The notes beneath the pieces are model-generated. The model made no database searches. It was not told where the DNA came from and was given only the letters and a program-made list of their open reading frames with translations. Source: Anaerolineales bacterium (GTDB lineage Bacteria; Chloroflexota; Anaerolineae; 4572-78; NAK82). Taken from it: a stretch of DNA of 31,103 nt. Position numbers and translations under genes: made by a program. The stretch covers positions 5,001 to 36,103 of the forward strand of contig JAHELX010000924.1 in NCBI GenBank assembly GCA_024643945.1, written 5' to 3'. This document shows, one piece after another, positions 23,438-31,103 of the stretch. How positions within the stretch are numbered: position 1 is the first letter of the stretch; every line of letters starts with the position of its first letter.

Positions 23438-25720
23438 ATGTCTGAGCGATGGCATCCTAGAGAAGGCTGGGGCGTGTTTGTTTTGTCCTTCGTTATGGTA
23501 ATGGTTGTGGGTCTGGGAGTTACTGGCGCAGGTTGGACCGACGGACTGAACCTGGTTCCAATCGCCGGTCTGGGGGCATTCGTCATTGGGCTGATGATCG
23601 CCAGGAGTCCCTTACCGGGATGGCTGGGGCACATATTCAGCTTGATCATTGGCTTCGCCTGGTCGTTTCGGCTGGTGACGACCCTATTCCCTGACTTTTA
23701 CACCTGGAATTACCGTTGGGCCTGGTTGTGGTGGTATATCTATCAATGGACTAACAAACTCTTCGCCGGCGGCGTCAGCCACAACAACATGATCTTTATA
23801 CTGCAAATGGCCCTGATCGTCTGGGGGATTACCTACCTGAGCGTATGGTTTATCTTTCGGACGCGCCAGGTGTGGCTGGCCATTGTTCCTGGCGGTGTAT
23901 TGCTGCTGGTCAACCTGTATTACGCGCCCAAAGACATCACGCTTTACCTGGTAGCCTATCTGGCCCTGGCTTTGTTGCTTGTCATCCGTCTTAACCTGTT
24001 CACCCAGCAACAAACCTGGCGCCAGGAGCAAGTTCACTTTAACGCGGATGAAATTGGCTTCGACTTTCTACGCGCCGGAGCTCTCTTCACCCTGGTGATT
24101 CTTGCACTGGCGTGGATCACACCCGGTGCAGTGGTGGTTCAGGACACGGATGTGTTTGATGCCATTCGGGCACCCTGGCACGACCTGCAAGCCGAGTGGA
24201 CTCGCCTTTTCGCCTCACTCAATTACCGGCCTACGGCCGGTGTGGACTTCTATGGCAAGGCAATGGAGCTGGGCGGCCCGCGTACACTGGCCAAAGTCCC
24301 CGTGCTGGAAATAGAAGCCCCCTCTTCCGCACGTTACTGGCGCGCAGTCGTCTTCGATGAGTTCACCGGGCGGGGTTGGAATAACAACGACGATCAAATT
24401 GTTCCTTTTGGCGCCGATAACGAGGCGTTGCCAATAGTTACCTACCAGGCACGACAGATGATTACCTCTACAGTCACCCTGGTGGGGCCGAGCATGTCGA
24501 TGTTGCCCATGGCGGCCCAACCGGTTTGGGTCAGCGAGTCCGCACGCGCCAGCTTGAGCTACGTGAGAGCTCCTTCTGAGGGAGCCAGTGGCCAATTGAA
24601 CGAGACCCTTGGCGCTCCGCAGGTCGATACGATCTCTTTCGCTCGCAGTCGTGTGCCTCTTGAGGCCGGCGACCGTTATCTGGTTACCTCGCTACTAACC
24701 AAGGCCTTGGCACGGCAGTTGGAACAGGCAGGGAGCAACTATCCCACTTGGGTTACCGAGCGCTATCTGCAATTGCCGGATACCGTATCGGATCGGGTGA
24801 AACAACTGGCTGAGTCAATTGCTGTCCCCTATGACAATCCCTATGACAAAGCCAGTGCCATTGAGAGCTTCTTGCGCAGCGAAATTACCTACAACGAAAA
24901 GATCGAGGCCCCACCGCCGGACCGTGACCCGGTAGACTACATCCTGTTCGATTTGAAACAAGGTTATTGCGATTACTACGCGACCTCAATGGCGGTGATG
25001 CTACGCTCTCTAGGCATTCCATCCCGCATTGTTTCGGGCTACGCGCAGGGCCAGTACGATCAGGAGAAAAAGGCCTACGTGGTACTGCAACAAGATGCCC
25101 ACACCTGGGTAGAAGTCTTTTTCCCCAGTTACGGTTGGGTTGAATTTGAACCAACGGCGGCCCAGCCGGCCATCATCCGCCCGATCGATGCACAAGACGC
25201 CAACTCTGGCAATGAAAACCAGAATCGGGATTTGGGCCCCACCTTCCCCGACCGAATGGACCGTCTGGAAATGGATGAGGAACTGCCACCGCCCTCCGAC
25301 GCCGAAGCCGGCTCTCTGTGGTTACAACTGGCTCAAATTAAGCCCACTTCCTGGATTGGGGGTGGCCTGGTGCTGGCGATGCTGGCGGGCATTACCGTCT
25401 GGTCCATGCGCAAACGCAGGCCCACGCGGCTGAGCCGTGTGAGCTCGATCTATCACAACATGTTGCGCCTGGCCAACTGGGCAGGCACCAGCATGCGCCT
25501 CTCACAGACGCCCCACGAGCACGCTTCGGCCTTGGGGCGGCGGGTGCCTGATGGGGAAAAAGCCGCCCAACGTATTGCTGGCCTTTATTCCCGCGAACGC
25601 TATGGGCACAAACCATTTGGCGAGACCGAACAGGCAACCGCTAACGAAGCCTGGCAAGAGCTGCGCCCCAAGCTGGTGCGAACCATCCTCTGGCAGTGGG
25701 CGAGGCGATATCGCGGGTAG
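23438..25720 (+). CDS. TgpA-like transglutaminase-domain membrane protein
   Basis: This 760-residue protein has about seven N-terminal transmembrane helices (residues 12-232), an extracytoplasmic region with a transglutaminase-like domain (about 450-575), a C-terminal helix (638-655), and a cytosolic DUF4129-like tail ('YHNMLRLANWAGTSMRLSQTPHEHA'). Catalytic residues are Cys511 in 'KQGYCDYYATSMAVMLRSLG', His555 in 'DAHTWVEVFF', and an acidic third residue at Glu571 in 'WVEFEPT', where many relatives have Asp. GGGTAGGAT precedes the ATG. Relatives usually neighbour MoxR ATPase and DUF58 genes, which are absent here. The substrate is unknown; an envelope protein is plausible. Confidence 0.92.
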   Translation: MSERWHPREGWGVFVLSFVMVMVVGLGVTGAGWTDGLNLVPIAGLGAFVIGLMIARSPLPGWLGHIFSLIIGFAWSFRLVTTLFPDFYTWNYRWAWLWWYIYQWTNKLFAGGVSHNNMIFILQMALIVWGITYLSVWFIFRTRQVWLAIVPGGVLLLVNLYYAPKDITLYLVAYLALALLLVIRLNLFTQQQTWRQEQVHFNADEIGFDFLRAGALFTLVILALAWITPGAVVVQDTDVFDAIRAPWHDLQAEWTRLFASLNYRPTAGVDFYGKAMELGGPRTLAKVPVLEIEAPSSARYWRAVVFDEFTGRGWNNNDDQIVPFGADNEALPIVTYQARQMITSTVTLVGPSMSMLPMAAQPVWVSESARASLSYVRAPSEGASGQLNETLGAPQVDTISFARSRVPLEAGDRYLVTSLLTKALARQLEQAGSNYPTWVTERYLQLPDTVSDRVKQLAESIAVPYDNPYDKASAIESFLRSEITYNEKIEAPPPDRDPVDYILFDLKQGYCDYYATSMAVMLRSLGIPSRIVSGYAQGQYDQEKKAYVVLQQDAHTWVEVFFPSYGWVEFEPTAAQPAIIRPIDAQDANSGNENQNRDLGPTFPDRMDRLEMDEELPPPSDAEAGSLWLQLAQIKPTSWIGGGLVLAMLAGITVWSMRKRRPTRLSRVSSIYHNMLRLANWAGTSMRLSQTPHEHASALGRRVPDGEKAAQRIAGLYSRERYGHKPFGETEQATANEAWQELRPKLVRTILWQWARRYRG

Positions 25721-25738
25721 ACGAATAGATAGGTATGT

Positions 25739-25771
25739 AGACCTGACAGATCTCTAAGATCTGTCAGGTCT
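25739..25771. repeat. perfect palindrome, 15-bp arms with CTA loop
   Basis: AGACCTGACAGATCT (25739-25753) and AGATCTGTCAGGTCT (25757-25771) are exact reverse complements around CTA. It sits 18 nt after the transglutaminase stop and might end that transcript, but no T-run follows. It belongs with the palindrome at 6484-6516. Confidence 0.85.
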
Positions 25772-25815
25772 GTCTAGATTCCCCGATCTTTTCATCTGTG
25801 GTATACTCTTCCCTG

Positions 25816-28740
25816 ATGGACGACAAACGCATCTCTTGGCGCCTGGCGCCCGCTGCCAGTGTGCTGCTGTTCACCCTGTTGGCCTTCGGTCTGCGCCTGT
25901 ACCGGCTGGACTTTCAGCCTCTTTGGGGCGACGAAGGCTGGAGCTTTTACTTCGCCTCGATGAATCCGGGCGAGATGGTCCGCCTGACAGCGGTAGACAT
26001 CCACCCTCTTCTCTATTACATCCTGCTAAGCGGCTGGCTGCGCTTCGCCGGCAGCACCCCCGAAATGGCCCGCTTTTTATCAGTGCTTTTCGGCACGCTG
26101 CTGGTGCCGCTGGCCTACCGGGTCGCCAGCCACCTCTTCGACCGGGTTGCCGGCCTGGCGACTGCTGCCGTAGTGACCCTGGCCCCCTTCGCTGTCTACT
26201 ACTCGCAGGAAGTCCGTATGTACGGATTGGTGACCTTGCTGGGGCTGGGGTCGGTGTATTTTTTCAGCCAACAGATGGCCGATGGCCAAAGGCGGACGGC
26301 CAACGGCGGACAGCCGACGGCAGAGCGTAGGGGGCAGACGGGATACTTTTCTTCAGAGAGAATCTACAGGTGGGGGCATGCTTTGACGACGACAGCAGCT
26401 CTGTACACGATGTACTACGCCTTCTTCATTCCCCTCTTCCAGCTCATCGCTTTTGTTGTCGCCCATCGCCGTCGCAGCCTGCGCAGCTTGATGGCTCATC
26501 CGTTTATCCGCTCCCTTTCCGTGGTCGCTCTGCTCTACCTGCCGTGGGTGGCCTACGCCGGGACAAAGCTCGTTACTTACGTTCAGGGCAAGCGGGTCGC
26601 GGAGGAATATGTCCCGCTCGGCTTGGTGCGCTTCATTACATCTCACATGGTGGCCTTCAGCCTGGGACATCTCTCAGACGCCACGCGTATCCTGGCCTGG
26701 GCGACACTCCTGTTTTTGCCTGTTGCCCTGCTCGGCCTGATCTATCGAGGGGCACACGTCACGCATCACGCATCACGCAATACGCAATACGCAGTACGCA
26801 GCACGCAGTACGTATCACGCATTGCTCACCCCTCCTATCTGATTGCCTTGTACTTACTCCTCCCCTTGCTGCTGGGCTACCTCATCAACCTGGTCTATCC
26901 CTTCACCCCCCGCTACTTTGAACGGACGCTGATGCTGGCTGCTCCCGCCTGGTGGCTACTGCTGGGGGCGGGACTGGCCTGGCTCTGGCAGCGAAGCCGG
27001 CCAGCACTGGTCGCGGTGAGTGCCGCGCTGCTGCTGACTCAGACGGTGACGTTGTTGGACTTCTACAATGTCCCTCGCTACCAGGATGAAGACTATCGTC
27101 ACTTGCTGGCTTACGTTCGCGTGCATAGCACCCCAGATGATGTGTTCCTGGCCAGCTATCAGTGGCAGGTCGGCTTTTACTATGCCTACCTGCCTGTGCC
27201 GCGCCCGGCGCTCTATGTGGTACCCGGCTGGGGGGAAGCCTGGGCAGCAGACCTGGTTCGTATGCGCGCCGACCTGGATATTCTGGTAAGCAATCACCCC
27301 CGCCTCTGGTTCCCGGCCTATCAGGCACTGGGGCGGCTGTGGGAGACGCAGGTGGAAACGTACCTGAACCAGTCTGCCTTTCCCACCCAGGTGGATTGGA
27401 GCCTTCCCGGCACCAAGCTCCTCCTTTACGCCCGGGGCAACCAATTGGCTTCAGCCGCTGTCCCTTTCAACTTTGCTAATCGGCTGTTGATAGAACGGGC
27501 TGAAGTAGGCAAGGCGCCTATAGAAGTGGGGCGTGGCGTGGTGCCGGTGCTCTTAGAATGGCGCAAGATGGGCAACCTGGGGAGTGACCACCGTGTCGCC
27601 CTGCGCCTGACCGACGCCAACGGAGGCACCTGGGCCAGTCGCGACAGCCTGCCGCAGGGAGGGGATGCTTCCTTCACCGACCTGGCTATTGGCGAGCAAT
27701 TGCTGGATCGCCACGGGCTGGCCATCCCCGCCGGCACTCCGCCCGGCGACTATCAACTCCGGCTGAGCGTGCGCGACCAGGCCGACGACGGCCCGCTGGA
27801 TGTGCTCGACGCTCAGGGCCAGCCTCAGGGGGTGGAAGCTACCCTGGCCACGCTGCAGGTCGTCGCGCCGGACAGGCCCCTCTCACCCGACGCTCTACCG
27901 GTGCAGTACCGGAGCGTGGCCGACTTCGGGCAGCAGGTGCGGCTGTTGGGCTACAGTCTGGGTGACGGCCCTTTCCAGGCCGGCGACGCGTTGACCTTCA
28001 GCCTTTTTTGGCAAGCCCTGGCCGATGGCAACCAGTCCTATACCGTCTTTGCTCAGTTGCAGGACGAGGCGGGCAAGCCGGTGGCTCTCAGCGAGACGCC
28101 TCCCGTTTACCCCAGCGAGCGCTGGACGGCGGGCACTCTGCTGCGCGACCCGCACCAGATCCCGCTGCCCGCTACCCTGCCTGCCGGAACTTACCGCCTG
28201 GCCGTCGGCCTGTTACACCCCGATCACTCGCGGCTACCAGTAGGGCGAGATGATCAGGTCGTGCTCGCCAGCGTCGAGACGACTCAGCGCCCCCACAACT
28301 TCTCGCCACCCTCGCCTCAATACCCGTTGGACGTGCGCTTCGGCGACCTTGCCCGCTTGGTAGGCTACGACCTGCGCGGCCCGGCGGGAATGCGTCCTGG
28401 TGATTCGCTGACGCTGGTACTCTATTGGCAGGCCCTGGAAACTTTCGACCGCAACTACGCCGTCTTTGCCCATCTGGTGGACGCCGAGGGCCGCATCGTC
28501 GGCCAGCGCGACCAGGTGCCTGGCAGCGGCGACTTCCCCACCACCAGTTGGGTCCCGGGTGAGTACCTGGCCGACGCTTACGCCATCCCCATCCACCCCG
28601 ATGCCCCCAGCGGCGACTACTGGCTGGAAATCGGCTTTTACAACCCACTGGACAGCACGCGGCTCCTCGTCACCGGCGCCGACGGCCGGCCTCTCGACAA
28701 CCGGCTGTTGCTGAAAGAGACTCCGATTCGCGTGAAGTAA
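25816..28740 (+). CDS. GT-C (GT39/PMT-like) membrane glycosyltransferase with C-terminal beta-repeats
   Basis: This protein is about 974 residues. The N-terminal half has many transmembrane helices and the GT-C signatures 'LWGDEGWSFYF' (first external loop) and 'DIHPLLYYILL', so it probably transfers a sugar from a polyprenyl-phosphate donor outside the membrane. The C-terminal third carries two clear repeats (27937-28250 and 28351-28690; 'VRLLGYSLGD...FWQAL' and 'ARLVGYDLRG...YWQAL') and a weaker copy before them (about 27580-27870), likely beta-sandwich domains. Two heptanucleotide arrays lie in frame in inter-helix loops. ATG 25816 was chosen; TATACT at 25802-25807 lies so close that the mRNA may be leaderless. 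A GTG at 25798 is the alternative. Confidence 0.88.
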   Translation: MDDKRISWRLAPAASVLLFTLLAFGLRLYRLDFQPLWGDEGWSFYFASMNPGEMVRLTAVDIHPLLYYILLSGWLRFAGSTPEMARFLSVLFGTLLVPLAYRVASHLFDRVAGLATAAVVTLAPFAVYYSQEVRMYGLVTLLGLGSVYFFSQQMADGQRRTANGGQPTAERRGQTGYFSSERIYRWGHALTTTAALYTMYYAFFIPLFQLIAFVVAHRRRSLRSLMAHPFIRSLSVVALLYLPWVAYAGTKLVTYVQGKRVAEEYVPLGLVRFITSHMVAFSLGHLSDATRILAWATLLFLPVALLGLIYRGAHVTHHASRNTQYAVRSTQYVSRIAHPSYLIALYLLLPLLLGYLINLVYPFTPRYFERTLMLAAPAWWLLLGAGLAWLWQRSRPALVAVSAALLLTQTVTLLDFYNVPRYQDEDYRHLLAYVRVHSTPDDVFLASYQWQVGFYYAYLPVPRPALYVVPGWGEAWAADLVRMRADLDILVSNHPRLWFPAYQALGRLWETQVETYLNQSAFPTQVDWSLPGTKLLLYARGNQLASAAVPFNFANRLLIERAEVGKAPIEVGRGVVPVLLEWRKMGNLGSDHRVALRLTDANGGTWASRDSLPQGGDASFTDLAIGEQLLDRHGLAIPAGTPPGDYQLRLSVRDQADDGPLDVLDAQGQPQGVEATLATLQVVAPDRPLSPDALPVQYRSVADFGQQVRLLGYSLGDGPFQAGDALTFSLFWQALADGNQSYTVFAQLQDEAGKPVALSETPPVYPSERWTAGTLLRDPHQIPLPATLPAGTYRLAVGLLHPDHSRLPVGRDDQVVLASVETTQRPHNFSPPSPQYPLDVRFGDLARLVGYDLRGPAGMRPGDSLTLVLYWQALETFDRNYAVFAHLVDAEGRIVGQRDQVPGSGDFPTTSWVPGEYLADAYAIPIHPDAPSGDYWLEIGFYNPLDSTRLLVTGADGRPLDNRLLLKETPIRVK
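26272..26327. repeat. heptanucleotide array within the GT-C gene
   Basis: Eight period-7 units (CAGATGG, CCGATGG, CCAAAGG, CGGACGG, CCAACGG, CGGACAG, CCGACGG, CAGAGCG) are translated in frame as a polar loop, 'DGQRRTANGGQPTAER', between two transmembrane helices. Confidence 0.85.
26760..26822. repeat. heptanucleotide array within the GT-C gene
   Basis: Nine uninterrupted period-7 units follow the consensus YACGCAN (for example CACGCAT three times, TACGCAA twice). They encode 'THHASRNTQYAVRSTQYVSRI' in the loop between helices '...LLFLPVALLGLIYRG' and 'LIALYLLLPLLLGYLI'. Confidence 0.9.
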
Positions 28741-29102
28741 ACACGGTCCTACGCGAGCAATCCTGACCCCCTGTCGGGACCTATTTCTCTTGCGCGCGCC
28801 CCCTAGCCTCCGGGACCTATCCGCATAATTTGCTTAGGTTGGTGAGATGCGTCCTCGCACACTAACTGGCAATTCACTGCCGGACACTTGTTCCAATTTT
28901 GATCCTGTTTCTGTGCGCTTTGACAACTTCCGGGTTTCTGGACAGTGAGAATCATAGGTCAGGCAGTATTATATGTGATGATAAACTAATCAAGGAGGGT
29001 GGACAAAGAGAAAGAGCCTCTGCAGCGCAGGGGCTCTTTTTGTTGAAGGGGTGGGCTTATTTGTGCACTTCGTGAAGCAGTAGGAGAAACTCTACTCAAC
29101 CA
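28741..29102. other. intergenic region between convergent genes
   Basis: No coding region is supported. CGGGACCTAT occurs twice (near 28776 and 28811). A TTGACA at 28920-28925 has no good -10 at the normal distance. An AAGGAGGGTG at 28992-29001 is followed by a 15-codon frame that runs through the terminator hairpin and is not credible. A small RNA ending at that terminator is possible but not shown. Confidence 0.5.
29013..29041 (+). terminator. intrinsic terminator
   Basis: AGAGCCTCTGC (29013-29023) pairs with GCAGGGGCTCT (29027-29037) with one G-U pair and a 3-nt loop, and TTTT follows. It is about 270 nt after the GT-C stop, a long distance for its own terminator. It could end that mRNA or an unrecognised small transcript. 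Confidence 0.75.
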
Positions 29103-29273
29103 TTAAATGACCCAGGTGCCCAACAGTAGAAGTGCCGCCGAGATCAAAATTAGATAAAAGGCCAATTGGCTCAAGATGGGTATCCCAACAAAAGCTCCAA
29201 CCACCCCGAGGATAAAGAGCAACAGGGCAACATTCCACAAACCACGTTTAGGTTTATGCAGTCTGATTTTCAC
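29103..29273 (-). CDS. small two-helix membrane protein
   Basis: This predicted 56-residue protein has a basic start (MKIRLHKPKRGLW) and two hydrophobic helices ('NVALLLFILGVVGAFVG' and 'LSQLAFYLILISAALLLLGTWVI'). GTG 29273 was chosen because AGAGAGG lies 5 nt upstream; the frame also opens from a GTG at 29330, overlapping the deaminase stop by 4 nt, which would add 19 polar residues. It is the last gene of the slipin-SDR-deaminase unit. The function is unknown. Confidence 0.68.
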   Translation of the reverse strand: MKIRLHKPKRGLWNVALLLFILGVVGAFVGIPILSQLAFYLILISAALLLLGTWVI

Positions 29274-29326
29274 TTTTGCCTCTCTTTCTTCAAAGGGTTG
29301 GTGCCTACGCAGTTGTGATCCCCAAC

Positions 29327-29818
29327 TCACCGTGACGAGCCGCGACGCTCAGCAATCAATGTTATGGCACGCGCGCAGAGTTCGTCGCACTCCTGGGGCA
29401 GCGCCGGCCCGATCCACTCAACTACCTCTAATTCGTTTTCGAAATACGGCGGCAAATGGCCGAAGGAACAGCCGGCACCGCCGTGACTGTCGCTGGACCC
29501 GAACACAATGCGGCCGATGTGGTGCATTAGCAGAGCACCCAGGCACATCAGGCACGGCTCAAGGCTGCTGTAACAAGTCATCTCCCGCGATTGCGACCAG
29601 AGATCTGCCGGGATGCTGCGCAGCGCTTCGATTTCCGCATGCCGGGTTGCATCGAAATGCGGGGCCCAGATGGAGTTCTTGCCTTCCGCGATCACCTCAC
29701 CCTTGAGGACCATCACTGCACCGATGGGAAGGTTTCCCATTCCTTCGGCCTCTTGTGCCAGCCGGATGGCGTGACGAAGATATTTTTTATCCTTTTCTGT
29801 AAATGGGCCCGCAATCAT
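29327..29818 (-). CDS. nucleoside/nucleobase deaminase (CMP/dCMP deaminase family)
   Basis: This 163-residue zinc-dependent deaminase has 'HAEIEAL' (60-66, zinc ligand His60 and proton-shuttle Glu62) and 'SLEPCLMCLGALL' (85-97, ligands Cys89 and Cys92). It resembles guanine or tRNA-adenosine deaminases, but the substrate is not determinable. Its ATG lies inside a heptanucleotide array, has no ribosome site, and begins 4 nt past the stop of the SDR gene, so translation may depend on coupling. Confidence 0.9.
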   Translation of the reverse strand: MIAGPFTEKDKKYLRHAIRLAQEAEGMGNLPIGAVMVLKGEVIAEGKNSIWAPHFDATRHAEIEALRSIPADLWSQSREMTCYSSLEPCLMCLGALLMHHIGRIVFGSSDSHGGAGCSFGHLPPYFENELEVVEWIGPALPQECDELCARAITLIAERRGSSR

Positions 29819-29856
29819 CTGACTACTGACTACTGTCCACTGTCTGCTGACTACCG
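29815..29856. repeat. heptanucleotide array spanning a gene junction
   Basis: Units TCATCTG, ACTACTG twice, TCCACTG, TCTGCTG and ACTACCG have period 7 and the same NNNNCTG pattern as the arrays near 7128 and 8636. They encode the last SDR residues (QQTVDSSQ), the SDR stop and the deaminase start codon. Confidence 0.85.
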
Positions 29857-30701
29857 AAAGTTCTCGGCAGTCCAGTCAGCTCGGCACTCACCTGCCACAA
29901 TCGGGCAGCAGTGTCTCTATCATAAGATTCTGGGGACGACTCAACAGGCTTCTTGTTCACGAAGTATTTGCCTGTGATCCCCTCCACTTCCGGCGAAGTT
30001 GCCAAATAAATGCTGGTCTGTGCCCCCTCTTCGGGACTGATCGCGAACAAATGAACCAAAGGCAGAAATAAACGCGCCAGCCAGCCATTGTTGGCTGCCA
30101 GATTCGTCGCCACAAATCCCGGATGCAGGGCGTTGACCGTCACTCCGCTCCCCTCCAGTCGCCGCGCCAGTTCATACGTGAACAGCAGATTGGCCAGCTT
30201 CGACTGTCCGTACGCCTGCATAGGGGCATACCGCCTCTGGCTCTGCAGATCCTCGAAGTTGATCTTCATCCCACGATGCCCATTGGACGAAACGTTGATG
30301 ATCCGCGCCGGAGCGCTGGCTTTCAACCAGTCGATCATCAAGTGGGTCAATAAGAAGTACCCCAGATGATTCAGGGCAAACGTCATCTCAAGACCGTCTG
30401 CGCTGAGTTGGCGCGACATAAAAAAAGCGCCGGCGTTGTTCACCAGCACATGCAGACGCTGGTAGCGGCTCTTGAATTGCTCGGCGAGGCGACGAATCTC
30501 TTCCTGGGCGGACAAATCCGCCAACAGGTATTCAACCCTGGGGTTGCCCGTTTGCTGCCGGATGAGGTTGACCGTCGCCGCGCATTTTTCCGCATTACGA
30601 CCCACGACGACCAGCGTGGCGCCTTTCTCGGCTAAGGCGCGAGCCGTCACCGCACCGATGCCCGAAGTGGCACCGGTCACCATACAAATTTCGTCTTTCA
30701 T
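29823..30701 (-). CDS. short-chain dehydrogenase/reductase
   Basis: This 292-residue NAD(P)-dependent oxidoreductase is of retinol-dehydrogenase-like type. The cofactor motif is 'VTGATSGIG' (8-16), with 'ADLS' (61-64) and 'NNAG' (88-91). Catalytic residues are Asn111, Ser138/139 in 'NVSSNGH', Tyr164 and Lys168 in 'YGQSK'. 'HPGFVATN' (193-200) is typical. The substrate is unknown. It begins 6 nt after the slipin gene. The C-terminal 8 or so residues come from the heptamer array. Confidence 0.93.
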   Translation of the reverse strand: MKDEICMVTGATSGIGAVTARALAEKGATLVVVGRNAEKCAATVNLIRQQTGNPRVEYLLADLSAQEEIRRLAEQFKSRYQRLHVLVNNAGAFFMSRQLSADGLEMTFALNHLGYFLLTHLMIDWLKASAPARIINVSSNGHRGMKINFEDLQSQRRYAPMQAYGQSKLANLLFTYELARRLEGSGVTVNALHPGFVATNLAANNGWLARLFLPLVHLFAISPEEGAQTSIYLATSPEVEGITGKYFVNKKPVESSPESYDRDTAARLWQVSAELTGLPRTFGSQQTVDSSQ

Positions 30702-30707
30702 ACCTGG

Positions 30708-31103
30708 CTACTTGTCAGACTCCCGGTCCTTCAATAGCTTTGCCAGAGTCTGCAGCAATTCGGCAGGGACTGGGAAAATGGTGGTCAAGTTTTTCTCGAC
30801 GGCGATCTCGGTCAGAGTTTGCAGATAGCGCAACTGAACGCCCGCGGGTTGTTTGGACAGCATCGCCGCGGCTTCGGCCAATCGCGTGGCTGCATCATAT
30901 TCGCCTTCGGCGTGGATGATCTTGGCCCGCTTGTCGCGCTCGGCCTCCGCCTGGCGCGCCATCGCCCGCTGCATCGTTTCAGGGAGCTCGACGTCTCTCA
31001 CCTCGACGGTGCTGACTTTGATGCCCCACGGCTCGGTGGCCTCGTCGATGATCACCTGGAGCGTTTGGTTGATCTTCTCCCGGTGAGCCAGCAGTTCGTC
31101 CAG
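30708..31103 (-). CDS. slipin/stomatin-like SPFH protein, C-terminal part
   Basis: This partial protein has 132 residues and stays open to the window edge. '[45 protein letters not shown]' is the conserved end of the SPFH domain and start of the coiled coil, and '[11 protein letters not shown]' with 'TTIFPVP' is the usual C-terminal pattern. Slipins form membrane-associated oligomers and are often paired with NfeD proteases; an upstream partner would lie outside the window. It is the first visible gene of the unit with the SDR and deaminase. Confidence 0.9.
   Translation of the reverse strand: MDELLAHREKINQTLQVIIDEATEPWGIKVSTVEVRDVELPETMQRAMARQAEAERDKRAKIIHAEGEYDAATRLAEAAAMLSKQPAGVQLRYLQTLTEIAVEKNLTTIFPVPAELLQTLAKLLKDRESDK

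Noticed and set aside
25149..25157. Inactive transglutaminase because Asp is replaced by Glu571
   Set aside because: Cys and His are present and an acidic residue remains; from memory Glu occurs in related sequences, so loss of activity is not supported.
25738..25771. Intrinsic terminator of the transglutaminase gene
   Set aside because: The hairpin is perfect but no T-run follows, and an equivalent palindrome lies upstream of another gene, so it was filed as a dispersed repeat.
26760..26822. CRISPR-like repeat array
   Set aside because: The period is 7 nt with no spacers, and it lies within a coding region; no cas genes are present.
28992..29046. Short peptide gene after AAGGAGGGTG
   Set aside because: The spacing from ribosome site to GTG is too short and the frame runs through the terminator hairpin.

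Overview
The window opens in the 3' part of a 23S rRNA gene, followed by 5S rRNA, and then carries about 23 protein genes on both strands of moderately GC-rich DNA. The gene mix suggests a bacterium of the Chloroflexota (Anaerolineae-like). The signs are GT-C and GT4 glycosyltransferases, a transglutaminase-like membrane protein, a LysW-type carrier, a DUF4395-thioredoxin pair, many dispersed palindromes and heptanucleotide arrays, and a cytosolic kinase with the 'YGQDLARLY' coil typical of that phylum. This placement is inferred from gene content; the 23S sequence would settle it.

Layout. 1-1295: rRNA genes. 1429-1857: SnoaL-like protein. 1882-4711 (minus): PAS histidine kinase, then an 86-residue protein, then a trypsin-like protease whose N-terminal domain is a paralogue of the 86-residue protein. 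4871-6406 (minus): exported DUF4139 protein. 6690-8630 (plus): archease and RtcB RNA ligase behind a good sigma70-type promoter. 8658-13126 (minus): DUF4395 protein, thioredoxin-like protein, two ABC-2 permeases and a GT4 glycosyltransferase. 13511-16205 (minus): LysW-like carrier, MFS transporter and ATP-grasp ligase. 16478-19168 (minus): valyl-tRNA synthetase under a T-box leader, with a small mobile element between promoter and T-box. 19879-21336 (minus): VTT/DedA-like membrane protein and cyclophilin, with near-identical promoters. 21516-23022 (plus): Fur-family regulator with its operator, and a Zn/Mn-binding lipoprotein. 23053-23270: a second copy of the mobile element. 23438-28740 (plus): TgpA-like transglutaminase membrane protein and a large GT-C glycosyltransferase with C-terminal beta-repeats. 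29103-31103 (minus): a tight operon of slipin/stomatin (cut by the window edge), short-chain dehydrogenase, nucleoside deaminase and a two-TM small protein.

The least explained signals are four. (1) The kinase / free 'N-domain' / protease operon, where a domain fused to the protease is also made as a separate protein. (2) The LysW-like carrier next to a D-Ala-D-Ala-ligase-like ATP-grasp enzyme and an MFS transporter, without the lysine or arginine pathway genes. (3) Two non-autonomous hairpin elements sharing a GC-rich core, each flanked by short direct repeats, one lodged in the valS leader. (4) Five degenerate period-7 arrays, three with the unit NNNNCTG at gene junctions and two lying in frame inside the GT-C glycosyltransferase. 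Palindromes with 15-bp arms and a shared CTA loop, whose arm differences are all compensated, point to a further family of dispersed hairpins.
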